From an uncultured Bacilli bacterium (lineage in GTDB: Bacteria; Bacillota_I; Bacilli_A; RF39; UBA660): DNA of 50,819 nucleotides. Below the pieces are notes generated by a model. That model ran no database searches and was not told where the DNA came from. It was given only the letters and a program-made list of their open reading frames with translations. The DNA is taken from assembly GCA_944329365.1 (NCBI GenBank), contig CALVIC010000007.1, positions 1-50,819 of the forward strand, read 5' to 3'. How positions within the stretch are numbered: position 1 is the stretch's first letter; every line of letters begins with the position of its first letter. The position numbers were made by a program, and so were the translations under genes. Below are positions 36,060-44,279 of the stretch, one piece after another.

Positions 36060-36667
36060 TGAAAAGAATATTAGTTTTATTAGTTTTGGGATTATTTTTG
36101 ATTACTGGCTGTGATAGTGAGCCTGTACAGATAGATAAGGCGAATGGGGATTCACTTACTTATTTATTTTTTAAGGATAAGTATGATGAATCTAAGTATT
36201 ATTTTGAATTTTTAGATCGCAATACAGCTAAAAATGATAGTACGAAAATAATTATGGCGCGAGATGATGATAAATATTATTATGAAATTAATGGTAGTAG
36301 TAATATGATTGTTATTCAAAAGGATGGAATTAGATATACCTTGGACAGTAGGATGAAAACTTATTTTAAAGAAGATATTGTGGCTTTCGAAGATTTTAGT
36401 TTGGGTATTTTGCCAAGTGATATGGATGATTTAAAGACTAAGGGTTATGAGACAGGTAAAGAGAAGATTTTGGATCAAAAACTAAGGTATGAAAGGTATA
36501 CTTATGATACTTATACATCGACTTATTATTTTAAGGGAGATGATTTAGTTTATATTAAAGAGGTAACTCCTTTAAAGACGGTAGTTTTGAAGTATAGTGA
36601 TTGTAAGGATAGTTTTAAAAAGAGTTTGTTTAATGTTCCTGATAGTTATATAGAGATGACGTATTAG
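36059..36667 (+). CDS. Hypothetical lipoprotein
   Basis: 202 residues. Signal peptide with lipobox LITGC, lipid attachment on Cys18. The mature part is a beta-rich domain (YYEINGSSNMIVIQKDGIRYTLD, YERYTYDTYTSTYYF) of the kind seen in LolA-like or outer-surface lipid-binding lipoproteins; the resemblance is structural and weak. One-base overlap with the prenyl synthase gene suggests coupled translation and perhaps a role in prenyl-lipid handling, but this is inference. Confidence 0.75.
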   Translation: MKRILVLLVLGLFLITGCDSEPVQIDKANGDSLTYLFFKDKYDESKYYFEFLDRNTAKNDSTKIIMARDDDKYYYEINGSSNMIVIQKDGIRYTLDSRMKTYFKEDIVAFEDFSLGILPSDMDDLKTKGYETGKEKILDQKLRYERYTYDTYTSTYYFKGDDLVYIKEVTPLKTVVLKYSDCKDSFKKSLFNVPDSYIEMTY

Positions 36668-36707
36668 GGAAAATATGTTAGAATATTAAAAAGGAAAAGG
36701 TGATTTG

Positions 36708-37793
36708 ATGAAAAGATTTTTGAGATTTTGCTTAGTTGTGGTGATGAGTATAATGATGGTATCACCAGTTATGGCTAAAGAGGAGAGGACAATTGATCAT
36801 TTTTATAGTGATGCGGATGATGAAGTTAATTTAAATGCCGATGTTAAAGGTTCAAGTGCTTTAGCTGGCGAGAAGGTTAATTTAAAGTCAGATATCGATG
36901 GAATTGCTTTTGGAGCTTCTAGCGAAACTGATTTTTCAGGGATAGCTGAGTATGGCGTATTTGCTGGAATGACGGTTAATATTAATGGAACGATTAATAA
37001 TGATGCGTTTATTGCCGGAAATACAGTTAATATTCAAAAGAAGGGCGATATTAAGCGAGATGTGATTATCGCTGGTAATGATGTTAAGATTAATGGTAAT
37101 ATCGATCGTAATTTAACGGTTTATGGAAATAATGTCGAAATTAACGGAAGTGTTACTGGTCATGTTAAGCTTGTTGTTTCTTCAGTTAAGGTTTCTGATG
37201 AGGCGAAGCTTGGTAGTATTTCTTATCCTGAGGATGCAAAGGTAAGTATAAGTGATAAGGCTTCAGTTGGTGAGGTTACTAAGACGGAGGCGATAAATAC
37301 TTCAACGACAACGATTAGTGATGTTATTGTTTCAAATGTTTTTAGTTTAGTTGGTTTGCTTGTAGTGTTTGCCGTATTAACTTTGGTTTGTCCTAGTGTA
37401 TTTAGTAAGATTCAAGATAAATACAGCAAGTTTGATTTTGACAAAGGAATTGAGGTTGTAACTAAGGGACTGCTTTCACTTATTTTGGTTCCAATGATTA
37501 TTATGTTATGTATTAGTTTTTCATTTGGTATTCCACTGGCCTTTATACTTATCGCACTTTATGTTATTGCAATTTATTTATCAACGATTTTCGCTTCTTA
37601 TCTTTTAGGTTATAAGATATGGCAAAAGTTTGGAAAACGTGATATTAATATTTTAGTTATTGGTTTACTTGGCTTATTAATTGTAATGATACTTAAGATG
37701 ATTCCAGGAGTAAATGTGATTGTGAATGTGATTACTTTACTTATTGGTCTTGGCCTTATTATTGATGGATTTAAACCAGTTAAGGAAAAATAA
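36708..37793 (+). CDS. Secreted bactofilin-like repeat domain fused to a membrane domain
   Basis: 361 residues. A signal peptide (1-24) is followed by about 150 residues of short beta-strand repeats with Asn/Gly/Val turns (VNINGTINNDAFIAGNTVNI, DVKINGNIDRNLTVYGNNVEI), the polymer-forming (bactofilin-like) beta-helix pattern. Residues about 205-355 hold four or five membrane segments. In bactofilins the helix is cytoplasmic; here the signal peptide puts it outside, as in a family of uncharacterised Firmicutes envelope proteins. AAAGGTGAT precedes ATG 36708, which follows an in-frame TTG. Confidence 0.75.
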   Translation: MKRFLRFCLVVVMSIMMVSPVMAKEERTIDHFYSDADDEVNLNADVKGSSALAGEKVNLKSDIDGIAFGASSETDFSGIAEYGVFAGMTVNINGTINNDAFIAGNTVNIQKKGDIKRDVIIAGNDVKINGNIDRNLTVYGNNVEINGSVTGHVKLVVSSVKVSDEAKLGSISYPEDAKVSISDKASVGEVTKTEAINTSTTTISDVIVSNVFSLVGLLVVFAVLTLVCPSVFSKIQDKYSKFDFDKGIEVVTKGLLSLILVPMIIMLCISFSFGIPLAFILIALYVIAIYLSTIFASYLLGYKIWQKFGKRDINILVIGLLGLLIVMILKMIPGVNVIVNVITLLIGLGLIIDGFKPVKEK

Positions 37794-37807
37794 TTTTCCT
37801 TTTTTTT
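37782..37807 (+). terminator. Terminator after the bactofilin-like gene
   Basis: AAGGAAAA pairs with TTTTCCTT around a 4-base loop, followed by a T-run. It overlaps the stop codon. Confidence 0.75.
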
Positions 37808-37854
37808 ATGGCTTTTTTTGGATAGTTACATATATTAGTACTAGAGGTGATTTT

Positions 37855-38307
37855 ATGTATAAGGTATATCAGGTTCAAAGTGGCGATACTTTAGCTTCAG
37901 TAGCTAGTAAGCTTAATGTTTCGGCGGCTGAGCTTGCTTCTTTAAATGGATTAATGGTAAGTGCGGTTTTAGTTCCTGGTCAATATATAATTGTTCCAAA
38001 TAATAGTGGTAATGAATATTTCGATATGTATGTAATTAAAAAAGGAGATACAATATATGAACTTGCAAGAAGATATAATACTGATCCGTCATCACTTCTT
38101 AGACTTAATGGTTTAAATAATACCGATATAATTTATCCGGGTGATGAGATTATGGTGCCCAAAAATGGGGTTTCATTTTATGTGACTAGGAATGATGATA
38201 CTTTGGATACAGTAGTAGATAGGTTTGGGACAAATGCATCTGATTTGGCTAGACAAAATAAGATAATTTATTTGACAAATGATCAGCTTATAGTTTTTCG
38301 AAGATAG
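37855..38307 (+). CDS. Triple-LysM protein without signal peptide
   Basis: 150 residues made of three LysM domains (about 1-47, 60-104 and 107-148), each starting YxVxxGDT or YVTRNDDT and ending in a VPGQYIIVP-type strand. LysM binds N-acetylglucosamine in peptidoglycan or chitin. No signal peptide, membrane segment or catalytic domain is present, so it may be a spore-coat-type or non-classically exported protein, or act in the cytoplasm. Third repeat is divergent. ATG 37855 is chosen because AGGTGATTTT precedes it and LysM starts there. Confidence 0.85.
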   Translation: MYKVYQVQSGDTLASVASKLNVSAAELASLNGLMVSAVLVPGQYIIVPNNSGNEYFDMYVIKKGDTIYELARRYNTDPSSLLRLNGLNNTDIIYPGDEIMVPKNGVSFYVTRNDDTLDTVVDRFGTNASDLARQNKIIYLTNDQLIVFRR

Positions 38308-38551
38308 GCGTTAAATCGTCTTTTTCTTTGTAATTAAAGGTTTTTTTATACTTTACAATTTAATTGACAGTGATGTGTAAATAAATGTGTATATTTTTTA
38401 ATAATGTTACTTATTTAATTCGTTTTTATTTGTCTTATTACACTTTTATACAAAATCATTTTATAGGTAATATTTTTCTTGAATAAAAAAGTTTAAAATT
38501 TTAATCTTTAAGCTTTTTTACATATTTTTCTAATTAAAGTAAATAATAAAA
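38308..38551. other. Gene-free stretch
   Basis: 244 bases. A weak terminator lies at 38307-38328 (AGGCG/CGTCT then T-run) and TTGACA at 38364-38369 with TATATT 20 bp further on. No reading frame with ribosome binding site is visible; the rest is A/T-rich. Confidence 0.4.
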
Positions 38552-38812
38552 TTAATGAGATTTGGTTAAATCTGATTTTTCTTTTTTTACTAGGTCATCC
38601 AAGCTAACATTTGGGGCAATAGAAATTTTGTATAAAGTTTCCACAGAAAAGTTATATCTTACTTTGTCACTTTGTATTTGTCTTATAAAGTCGTGTGATA
38701 AGTCGACCATTTCAGCAAGTTTGGCCGATGTGATGTGTTTTTCTTTTCGGTATTTTCTAATGTTTTTTCTAATGGCGTCATAAATGTTTTCATCCATTTT
38801 GTATTTGCCCAT
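38552..38812 (-). CDS. XRE-family transcriptional regulator
   Basis: 86 residues, one helix-turn-helix: IRKYRKEKHITSAKLAEMVDLSHDFIRQIQS, with the recognition helix around SHDFIRQ. Residues 60-80 (TLYKISIAPNVSLDDLV) match the end of the XRE domain. It is a small stand-alone DNA-binding protein; no toxin or prophage gene lies beside it. AGGTGAT precedes ATG 38812. The ISAs1 element is inserted about 70 bases upstream of it, in its promoter region, so its expression may have changed. Confidence 0.85.
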   Translation of the reverse strand: MGKYKMDENIYDAIRKNIRKYRKEKHITSAKLAEMVDLSHDFIRQIQSDKVRYNFSVETLYKISIAPNVSLDDLVKKEKSDLTKSH

Positions 38813-38881
38813 AGTAATCACCTAATATTATTTTAAATAAATATGAATTAAAAATATGTTAGGTGTTGACTCACAAAATGG

Positions 38882-40125
38882 TATGGCAATCGCATAAAAA
38901 TATTTAGCGATTGTTTTTAATATGTAGCTTGAGGAATAACTTCAAATATAAGTCTTTCTATATTCTTAAAATCAAGAACATATTGAGTAAGTTTTCTTTT
39001 GAGTGGAACCTTTCCAAAACTATTATCTAAACTGGCTAAATTAAATACTATTTTCCGAAGAGTGGCTAGATTATGTATAGAATTTTTCTCTCTATTTCTT
39101 GAATGATCTTCATCCATAATTACATCTAATCTCCAGTGAAGAGAGCATTCAATACTCCAATGATATCTGATGGCTTTCTCTAATGTTTCAATATCTATTT
39201 TATAATCAATTATATAATAATGTTCTGTAATTTTTGCTTCGTCATTAATCATTGTTTGTACTTTAACATAGGCTATAGCATTAATCGTTTCCCACTTAAT
39301 TTTATCTTTTATTTCGTTAGTTTTATATGTCAAAAAATATTCTCTTATTTCGCCGCGTCCATGGTCTTTTTCGACTGTCTTTTTGTATAATATTTCATCA
39401 TTTCCATATAAATTGTTGAATTTATTAAATTGTCTTTTTACGTCCCTGTTTAATTGCTTTTGATTATCTTTAACTTTTAAAACATAATGGGCCTTTTTAT
39501 CATTAACTATTTTATTAGCTATTTTTTCTTGTGTGCCTATTGCGTCTATAGTTACTATACATCCTTCTATATCTAACAAATCCAATAAATCTGGTATAGC
39601 TGTAATTTCGTTGGATTTATCATCAACTTTTACTTGTCCTATAGATAAACCAATATCACATAGAAAAGTTGAGACAATATAAGGAATATTACCTCCATTT
39701 ATTTTATCAGTTGCGCTTTTAATAGCTTTACCATCTATACTTATATTCCCACCGCTTTTAATCTTAACTATTTCTTTTACCCAATCTATAAACACTTCCA
39801 TAAATTTTTGTGGATCTATTCTAGCAAACAAATATGACAAACAATCATGCGATGGCGTTCCATTTTCTAATCCTAATAATTTTGTGAAATAGTCTTCTTT
39901 TATCTTCATAAAATAAGCAATATTTGTATAATCTGTTTGACCACATAAAATTGCATAAATAGTCATTATTATTATGTTTATAAGTTCATGTTTCTTTCCT
40001 CTTATATCCCTTGGATCTTCTAATACTTTAAATTTATCAAATAAGCAACTCCCGCTATTTTAGTTAATTATAACTTATTTTTTCACTTTTGTTAAACTAC
40101 CTAATTTTTTTATGCGATTGCCATA
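38882..40125. mobile_element. ISAs1-family insertion sequence
   Basis: 1.24 kb. Inverted ends TATGGCAATCGCATAAAAA (38882-38900) and its exact complement (40107-40125), extended less exactly to 25-26 bp. A single minus-strand ISAs1-type transposase lies inside. The sequences flanking the ends (ACAAAATGG and ATTTCCTTT) show no obvious duplication, though ISAs1 elements normally make 8-10 bp ones, so the insertion may be old or rearranged. Confidence 0.85.
38917..39966 (-). CDS. ISAs1-family transposase, start codon probably lost
   Basis: 349 residues from the first ATG. Landmarks are GTPSHDCLSYLFARIDP, GGNISIDGKAIKSATD (first catalytic Asp), VTIDAIGTQEKIA (second Asp), VLKVKDNQ and HYYIIDYKIDIETLEKAIRYHWSIE with the catalytic Glu. 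The frame stays open upstream to about 40059 and encodes FDKFKVLEDPRDIRGKKHEL, the normal ISAs1 N-terminus, but that stretch has no ATG, GTG or TTG. A GGGAG sequence sits where a ribosome binding site would be (about 40049-40053), with TTA or TTT at the expected start. The element is therefore probably inactive or uses an odd start. Confidence 0.85.
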   Translation of the reverse strand: MTIYAILCGQTDYTNIAYFMKIKEDYFTKLLGLENGTPSHDCLSYLFARIDPQKFMEVFIDWVKEIVKIKSGGNISIDGKAIKSATDKINGGNIPYIVSTFLCDIGLSIGQVKVDDKSNEITAIPDLLDLLDIEGCIVTIDAIGTQEKIANKIVNDKKAHYVLKVKDNQKQLNRDVKRQFNKFNNLYGNDEILYKKTVEKDHGRGEIREYFLTYKTNEIKDKIKWETINAIAYVKVQTMINDEAKITEHYYIIDYKIDIETLEKAIRYHWSIECSLHWRLDVIMDEDHSRNREKNSIHNLATLRKIVFNLASLDNSFGKVPLKRKLTQYVLDFKNIERLIFEVIPQATY

Positions 40126-40154
40126 ATTTCCTTTTTTTTTAAATTCATTTGTTA

Positions 40155-40160
40155 TATAAT
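40155..40160 (+). promoter_or_regulatory. -10 box just outside the ISAs1 end
   Basis: TATAAT 16 bases before ATG 40177 and 29 bases outside the insertion sequence; no -35 or TGn is seen. Confidence 0.4.
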
Positions 40161-40176
40161 GTTATAAGGTGGTAGT

Positions 40177-40584
40177 ATGAAAAAAATATTTGTATTTTTA
40201 ATTGGAATAAGTATGTTATTTTTGAGTGGCTGTGGAAGAACTAGTTATGACGAAATAAGTTATAGTGAGTTACAAAGCATGATTGAGAATAAGGAGAGTT
40301 TTCCTTTAGTTATTGCAAGTGCGACTTGCAGTGCATGTAATAGTTATAGACCGACGCTTGAGAAGTTTATCAAGGAGTATAATGTCGATGTTAAATATAT
40401 TGACTTGGATAAACTTACTGATGAGGAAGAGTCTGATTTAATGAATGAGTTTCCAATAACTGGCACACCAACGACAATTTTTGTTAAAAATGGTGAGGAG
40501 AAGGATACTTATAATAGAATTGTTGGAAATAAAAAGTTTAGTCAAACGGAAGAAGCTTATAAAGATAATGGATATATAGATTAA
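40177..40584 (+). CDS. Thioredoxin-like lipoprotein
   Basis: 135 residues. Lipoprotein signal peptide with lipobox LSGC, Cys19. A thioredoxin fold follows with redox motif CSAC (residues 50-53) in ASATCSACNSYRPTLEKF and the cis-proline in TGTPTTIFV. It would act outside the cell to oxidise, reduce or repair disulfides; the CSAC dipeptide does not fix direction. AGGTGGT precedes ATG 40177. It lies 11 bases before the AAA+ gene and probably shares its transcript. Confidence 0.88.
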   Translation: MKKIFVFLIGISMLFLSGCGRTSYDEISYSELQSMIENKESFPLVIASATCSACNSYRPTLEKFIKEYNVDVKYIDLDKLTDEEESDLMNEFPITGTPTTIFVKNGEEKDTYNRIVGNKKFSQTEEAYKDNGYID

Positions 40585-40595
40585 GGAGAACTGTT

Positions 40596-41714
40596 ATGGA
40601 TAATGAAAATAAAGTGTTTTTTGATAATTCTTTGGAAATAGAATCAAATAATCCCAATGTGACGATAACTAGAAGGACAATTACCCCTAACCAAAGAGTA
40701 AGTCCTAATAATCAGGTTTTAGAGAGTGAAGAGAGTCAAAGTGTTACTGTATTACCACTTGATCCTAATGAATTTCCGATTATTACAAATTATTGTGAGG
40801 ATTTAACTGCTAAGGAATATGTGACTAATCCGGCGATAGCTAGAGAGGATGAAATAAAAAAGACTATGCTTGTTCTTTTGACGCCAGACAAGTCTGCTTT
40901 ATTAATTGGTAAGGCTGGTATTGGTAAAACAGCTATTGTTGAGGGAATTGCTTATAAGATTCAAAGAGGAGATGTTCCTAATGCATTAAAAGGCTATCAT
41001 ATCGAGAAGATAAATTCATCTTCGATGCTTGGATCGATGACGGTTAATGGTAAAAAGGAATCTGTAACTAATTTATTAGTGGCTGAACTAAAAAAAGCGC
41101 CTAAGACTATTTTGTTTATAGATGAGGTTCATACTTTAATTGGTGGCAGTAAAGATGGGCCAATGGATTTGGCAAATATTTTGAAGCCAGCTTTGGACCG
41201 CGGGGATATTAAGGCAATTGGAGCGACAACGACAATAGAGTATGAGACTTATATTGTTCGGGATAGAGCTTTTTTAAGACGTTTTGATAGAATAGAGGTT
41301 CTAGAACCTTCAAGGGATGCGACGATTCAAATTTTGATGGGAACAATTCCGAAAATCGAACATAGTACAGGAATAAAAATGATAAGAAATCATTATATCG
41401 CAACACTACTTGTGGAATCAATTGTCGATGCCACTTCTGAATATAAGAGGGTATATGGGCTTTCGGCAATGTATCCGGATGTTTCTTTATCGGTTTTATC
41501 TGGGGCTTTTTCAAATGCCTTATTTGAAAATAGGCAAGAGGTTGATATAATCGATGTTTATACAGCTATTCGTGATAGTAAGAGAATTTATCCAGATAGT
41601 AGGGTAAAAGAGTGCGCGGCTTTTAGAGAAAAATTTAGGCGTATTTGTGAGGACCGGGGAATTGTTCTTCCAGATGTAAAAATAGAAGATATCGATACGG
41701 ATGAAGATTTATAA
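40596..41714 (+). CDS. Single-ring ClpB/ClpC D1-like AAA+ ATPase
   Basis: 372 residues; only the D1 ATPase module of Clp chaperones. Residues 1-60 look disordered. Walker A is GKAGIGKT (105-112), Walker B TILFIDE (171-177), LKPALDRGDIKAIGATT follows and the arginine finger region is DRAFLRRF (223-230). The Clp N domain, middle domain and second ring are absent, and the aromatic pore loop (KYRGEFE in ClpB) is replaced by LGSMTVNGKKESV. This argues against ordinary protein threading. Similar short Clp-like ATPases occur in Firmicutes but the role is unknown. AGGAGAA precedes ATG 40596. Confidence 0.8.
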   Translation: MDNENKVFFDNSLEIESNNPNVTITRRTITPNQRVSPNNQVLESEESQSVTVLPLDPNEFPIITNYCEDLTAKEYVTNPAIAREDEIKKTMLVLLTPDKSALLIGKAGIGKTAIVEGIAYKIQRGDVPNALKGYHIEKINSSSMLGSMTVNGKKESVTNLLVAELKKAPKTILFIDEVHTLIGGSKDGPMDLANILKPALDRGDIKAIGATTTIEYETYIVRDRAFLRRFDRIEVLEPSRDATIQILMGTIPKIEHSTGIKMIRNHYIATLLVESIVDATSEYKRVYGLSAMYPDVSLSVLSGAFSNALFENRQEVDIIDVYTAIRDSKRIYPDSRVKECAAFREKFRRICEDRGIVLPDVKIEDIDTDEDL

Positions 41715-41796
41715 TTTTTGATTTTTTTGCATATTATTTAATGTAACTTTATTTTATGATGAGTTTTATGTTAAAATGATAGTAAGGAGGGATTCG

Positions 41797-42318
41797 ATGG
41801 AGAGAAAGATTGAGACGAAGAACTATCTGATTTTAGCAGTTGTCATAGTTATAACAGTTGTTTTAGTATTTTATGTGAGGGACTGGTATGTAACGACTAA
41901 CGAATATTATGCAGAAAATTCGGTAATTAAAGATGTTTCGAGGGAGATTAGAGAAGATGAGATAAGTAATTACTCTTTGGAGAGTGGAAAATTTGCAATA
42001 TACGCTTCTTCTGGAAATAACATAGAAATAAAAGATTTCGAGAACGATTTTAAGAAGGCAATTACAAAGGTAAATGCTCAAGATAACATTTTATATTTGA
42101 ATACTGATGAAATTGATAGTAACAGTTTTACAGATAATTTAAAGAATAATTTTGCGACGAATGATAAAATTGCCGGTAGAATTAGTTCAAGTTCACAAGC
42201 AACTTTATATGTCTTTGAGGAAGGAAAGATTACGCAAGTGTTTAACAATTTAGAAAATTATACACAAGATGAACTTGAAACTATTATGAAGAGAATGGAG
42301 CTTACGAACAATGCTTAA
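41797..42318 (+). CDS. Membrane-anchored hypothetical protein
   Basis: 173 residues. One N-terminal membrane segment (about 10-28), then an extracellular alpha/beta domain: FAIYASSGNNIEIKDFENDF and QDNILYLNTDEID, then a TLYVFEEGKI strand. The strand order resembles a thioredoxin fold lacking the redox cysteines, a weak impression only. AAGGAGGG precedes ATG 41797; ATG 41776 upstream is less likely. The last 8 bases overlap trmL. Confidence 0.65.
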   Translation: MERKIETKNYLILAVVIVITVVLVFYVRDWYVTTNEYYAENSVIKDVSREIREDEISNYSLESGKFAIYASSGNNIEIKDFENDFKKAITKVNAQDNILYLNTDEIDSNSFTDNLKNNFATNDKIAGRISSSSQATLYVFEEGKITQVFNNLENYTQDELETIMKRMELTNNA

Positions 42319-42817
42319 TGTTGTTTTATTTGAACCAGAGATTCCACAAAATACAGGTAATATTATGCGTACTTGTGTGGCGACTGGAACTAGACTTCAT
42401 CTAATAAAGCCTTTAGGTTTTAGTTTAGATGAAAAGATTGTCAGAAGAAGTGGGGCAAATTATATCGATGATTGCGATTATATGGTTTATGAAAATTTTG
42501 ACGAATTTTTAGCAAAAAACAAAGGAAAATTTTATTTCTTGACGAGGTATGGAAGACGTCCACATTCTTCGTTTGATTATAGTAACAAAGATGAAAATAT
42601 TTATTTGATTTTTGGTAAAGAAAGCACAGGTATTCCAAAGGAAATATTAAAAGATCATTTGGATACTTGTATGAGAATCCCAATGACGGATAAGGTAAGA
42701 GCTTTAAATTTATCTAATTGTGTAGCTATTATGGTATATGAAGCACTTAGACAACAAAATTATCCGAATTTACTTAGAGAAGAGCCTTTTAAAGGAGCCG
42801 ATTATTTAGAAAGGTAG
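42311..42817 (+). CDS. trmL: tRNA (cytidine/uridine-2'-O-)-methyltransferase
   Basis: 168 residues, a complete SPOUT enzyme that 2'-O-methylates the wobble base 34 of leucine tRNAs. The three motifs are LFEPEIPQNTGNIMRTC at the start, IFGKESTGIPKEIL (about 96-109), and RIPMTDKVRALNLSNCVAIMVYE (about 117-139), which forms the SAM-binding knot. The length is standard (TrmL/CspR about 155-170). The start overlaps the upstream membrane-protein gene, so translation is coupled. Confidence 0.93.
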   Translation: MLNVVLFEPEIPQNTGNIMRTCVATGTRLHLIKPLGFSLDEKIVRRSGANYIDDCDYMVYENFDEFLAKNKGKFYFLTRYGRRPHSSFDYSNKDENIYLIFGKESTGIPKEILKDHLDTCMRIPMTDKVRALNLSNCVAIMVYEALRQQNYPNLLREEPFKGADYLER

Positions 42818-42874
42818 CTTGAAATAAAGCGGAAAAGATGTTAATATTATAGTAATATGATAGGAGGAATAATT

Positions 42875-43363
42875 ATGGGGTTTTTAACAAATTGGGTGTT
42901 TTGGGTGATTTTGGCTGTCATCGTATTTTTGATGGCAATTATAGGTTTTTTAGCAGAAGGATCAATATTTAAGAAAAAAGATAAAACAACTATTGGGGAT
43001 GATAATACTGACTCTGATAGTACGGTTTCAAGTGTTCAAACTCCAGATGCATTTGCGCCTTTAAAATCAGTTTCTGTATCAAGTACACCAGAAACATTAA
43101 ATGTTAATCCAGTAAATACACCAGAGGCCGAGACGTTAAATGTAAGTCCGGTAACTGATAACAATTTAAATAACGAAAAAACGGAGTATGTTCATCAATC
43201 TTCAGAAGATATTTTTAATGAAGTTCCAGATGCTCTTCAGGAAGTAAAGATCGAAACACTTGACGATAATTTACAGACAAGTGCTTCTGAGAATAACCAT
43301 AATGAGGAAGTTAATCAAACGCCAAGTAACCCAGAAAATGGTACAGATATTTGGAATATGTAA
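42875..43363 (+). CDS. Small membrane protein with disordered acidic tail
   Basis: 162 residues. One membrane segment (about 7-28), a short basic KKKDK patch, then 125 residues rich in Ser, Thr, Asn, Pro, Asp and Glu, low in hydrophobic residues, and containing the near-repeat TPETLNVNPVN / EAETLNVSPVT. The tail is probably disordered, and the basic patch suggests it is cytoplasmic. No family recognised. AGGAGG precedes ATG 42875; an upstream ATG overlaps that site and is rejected. Confidence 0.65.
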   Translation: MGFLTNWVFWVILAVIVFLMAIIGFLAEGSIFKKKDKTTIGDDNTDSDSTVSSVQTPDAFAPLKSVSVSSTPETLNVNPVNTPEAETLNVSPVTDNNLNNEKTEYVHQSSEDIFNEVPDALQEVKIETLDDNLQTSASENNHNEEVNQTPSNPENGTDIWNM

Positions 43364-43367
43364 GGTG

Positions 43368-43392
43368 AAAAAAGATGAATTTCATCTTTTTT
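43368..43392 (+). terminator. Terminator before cdaA
   Basis: AAAAAAGATG (43368-43377) and CATCTTTTTT (43383-43392) form a 10-bp stem with a 5-base loop and T-run. Confidence 0.8.
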
Positions 43393-43435
43393 GTTGTCAA
43401 TTGTTTGTCAGAAGGTTTAATATAATTTGTAAATA

Positions 43436-43444
43436 TGATATAAT
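43436..43444 (+). promoter_or_regulatory. Extended -10 promoter of cdaA
   Basis: TGA-TATAAT, 25 bases before ATG 43470. Confidence 0.55.
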
Positions 43445-43469
43445 TTAAATGTTATATTAGGAGGCTAAA

Positions 43470-44279
43470 ATGACAGTAGAAACGATAGTTGAAATATTAA
43501 GAAAAGTATTAGACGTCGCTTTAGTGTGGTGTTTGTTATACTATATTTTGCGAAGTCTTAGAAAAAATGTAAAAATGATAATGTTGTTTAAGGGAATACT
43601 TATTATTGTTTTTACAAAGATATTATCAGATATGCTTGATTTAGTGACAATTGGATATTTAATCGATTATGTTATCGAATGGGCACCGCTGGCTTTAATT
43701 GTAATTTTCCAGCCAGAGATCAGGGATGCACTGGAGAATTTAGGAAGGACGCAGTTGCTTGGTAAGCATAAGACTTTATCGATAAATGAGCTTGAAAAGA
43801 CTATTCATGAAATTACAAGTGCGGTTGATTATATGTGTCGAATGAGAATAGGGGCATTAATTGTTATCGAAAGAGATAATAGTTTAGCTGAATACAGCAA
43901 TAAAGCACAAAAGATATATGCGGATGTTTCAGGACCTCTTCTTTCTTCAATTTTTTATACTAATAATCCACTTCACGATGGTGGGGTAATTATTAGAGGT
44001 GATAAGATTATATGTGCTGGAGCTGTGTTTCCAACTAGTGATAGTTTAACTATCAGTAAGAGACTTGGAACAAGACACAGAGCGGCTTTAGGGATTTCTG
44101 AACAAACTGATTGTATATCTTTAGTTGTTTCAGAAGAGACTGGTAGAATTTCAATTGCTATTGGTGGAGAGCTTATGTATAATTTATCACTTGATGAAGT
44201 TAGAATTCGTTTGTTAGAGGCACTTGCTCCTTCACACAAGATTTTAAATGAAGCTAAGGAGAAGATGGGAAATGAATAA
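43470..44279 (+). CDS. cdaA: Diadenylate cyclase CdaA
   Basis: Makes c-di-AMP from two ATP at the membrane, controlling potassium, osmotic and wall balance. 269 residues: three membrane segments (about 10-75), then the DAC domain. The motifs are DGGVII (residues 170-175, the DGA motif with Gly for Ala) and GTRHRAALG (200-208). Length and layout match CdaA of Bacilli. AGGAGG precedes ATG 43470. It overlaps cdaR by 8 bases, so they are translated together; glmM, normally third in this operon, is not present, although glmS is at 17745. Confidence 0.95.
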   Translation: MTVETIVEILRKVLDVALVWCLLYYILRSLRKNVKMIMLFKGILIIVFTKILSDMLDLVTIGYLIDYVIEWAPLALIVIFQPEIRDALENLGRTQLLGKHKTLSINELEKTIHEITSAVDYMCRMRIGALIVIERDNSLAEYSNKAQKIYADVSGPLLSSIFYTNNPLHDGGVIIRGDKIICAGAVFPTSDSLTISKRLGTRHRAALGISEQTDCISLVVSEETGRISIAIGGELMYNLSLDEVRIRLLEALAPSHKILNEAKEKMGNE

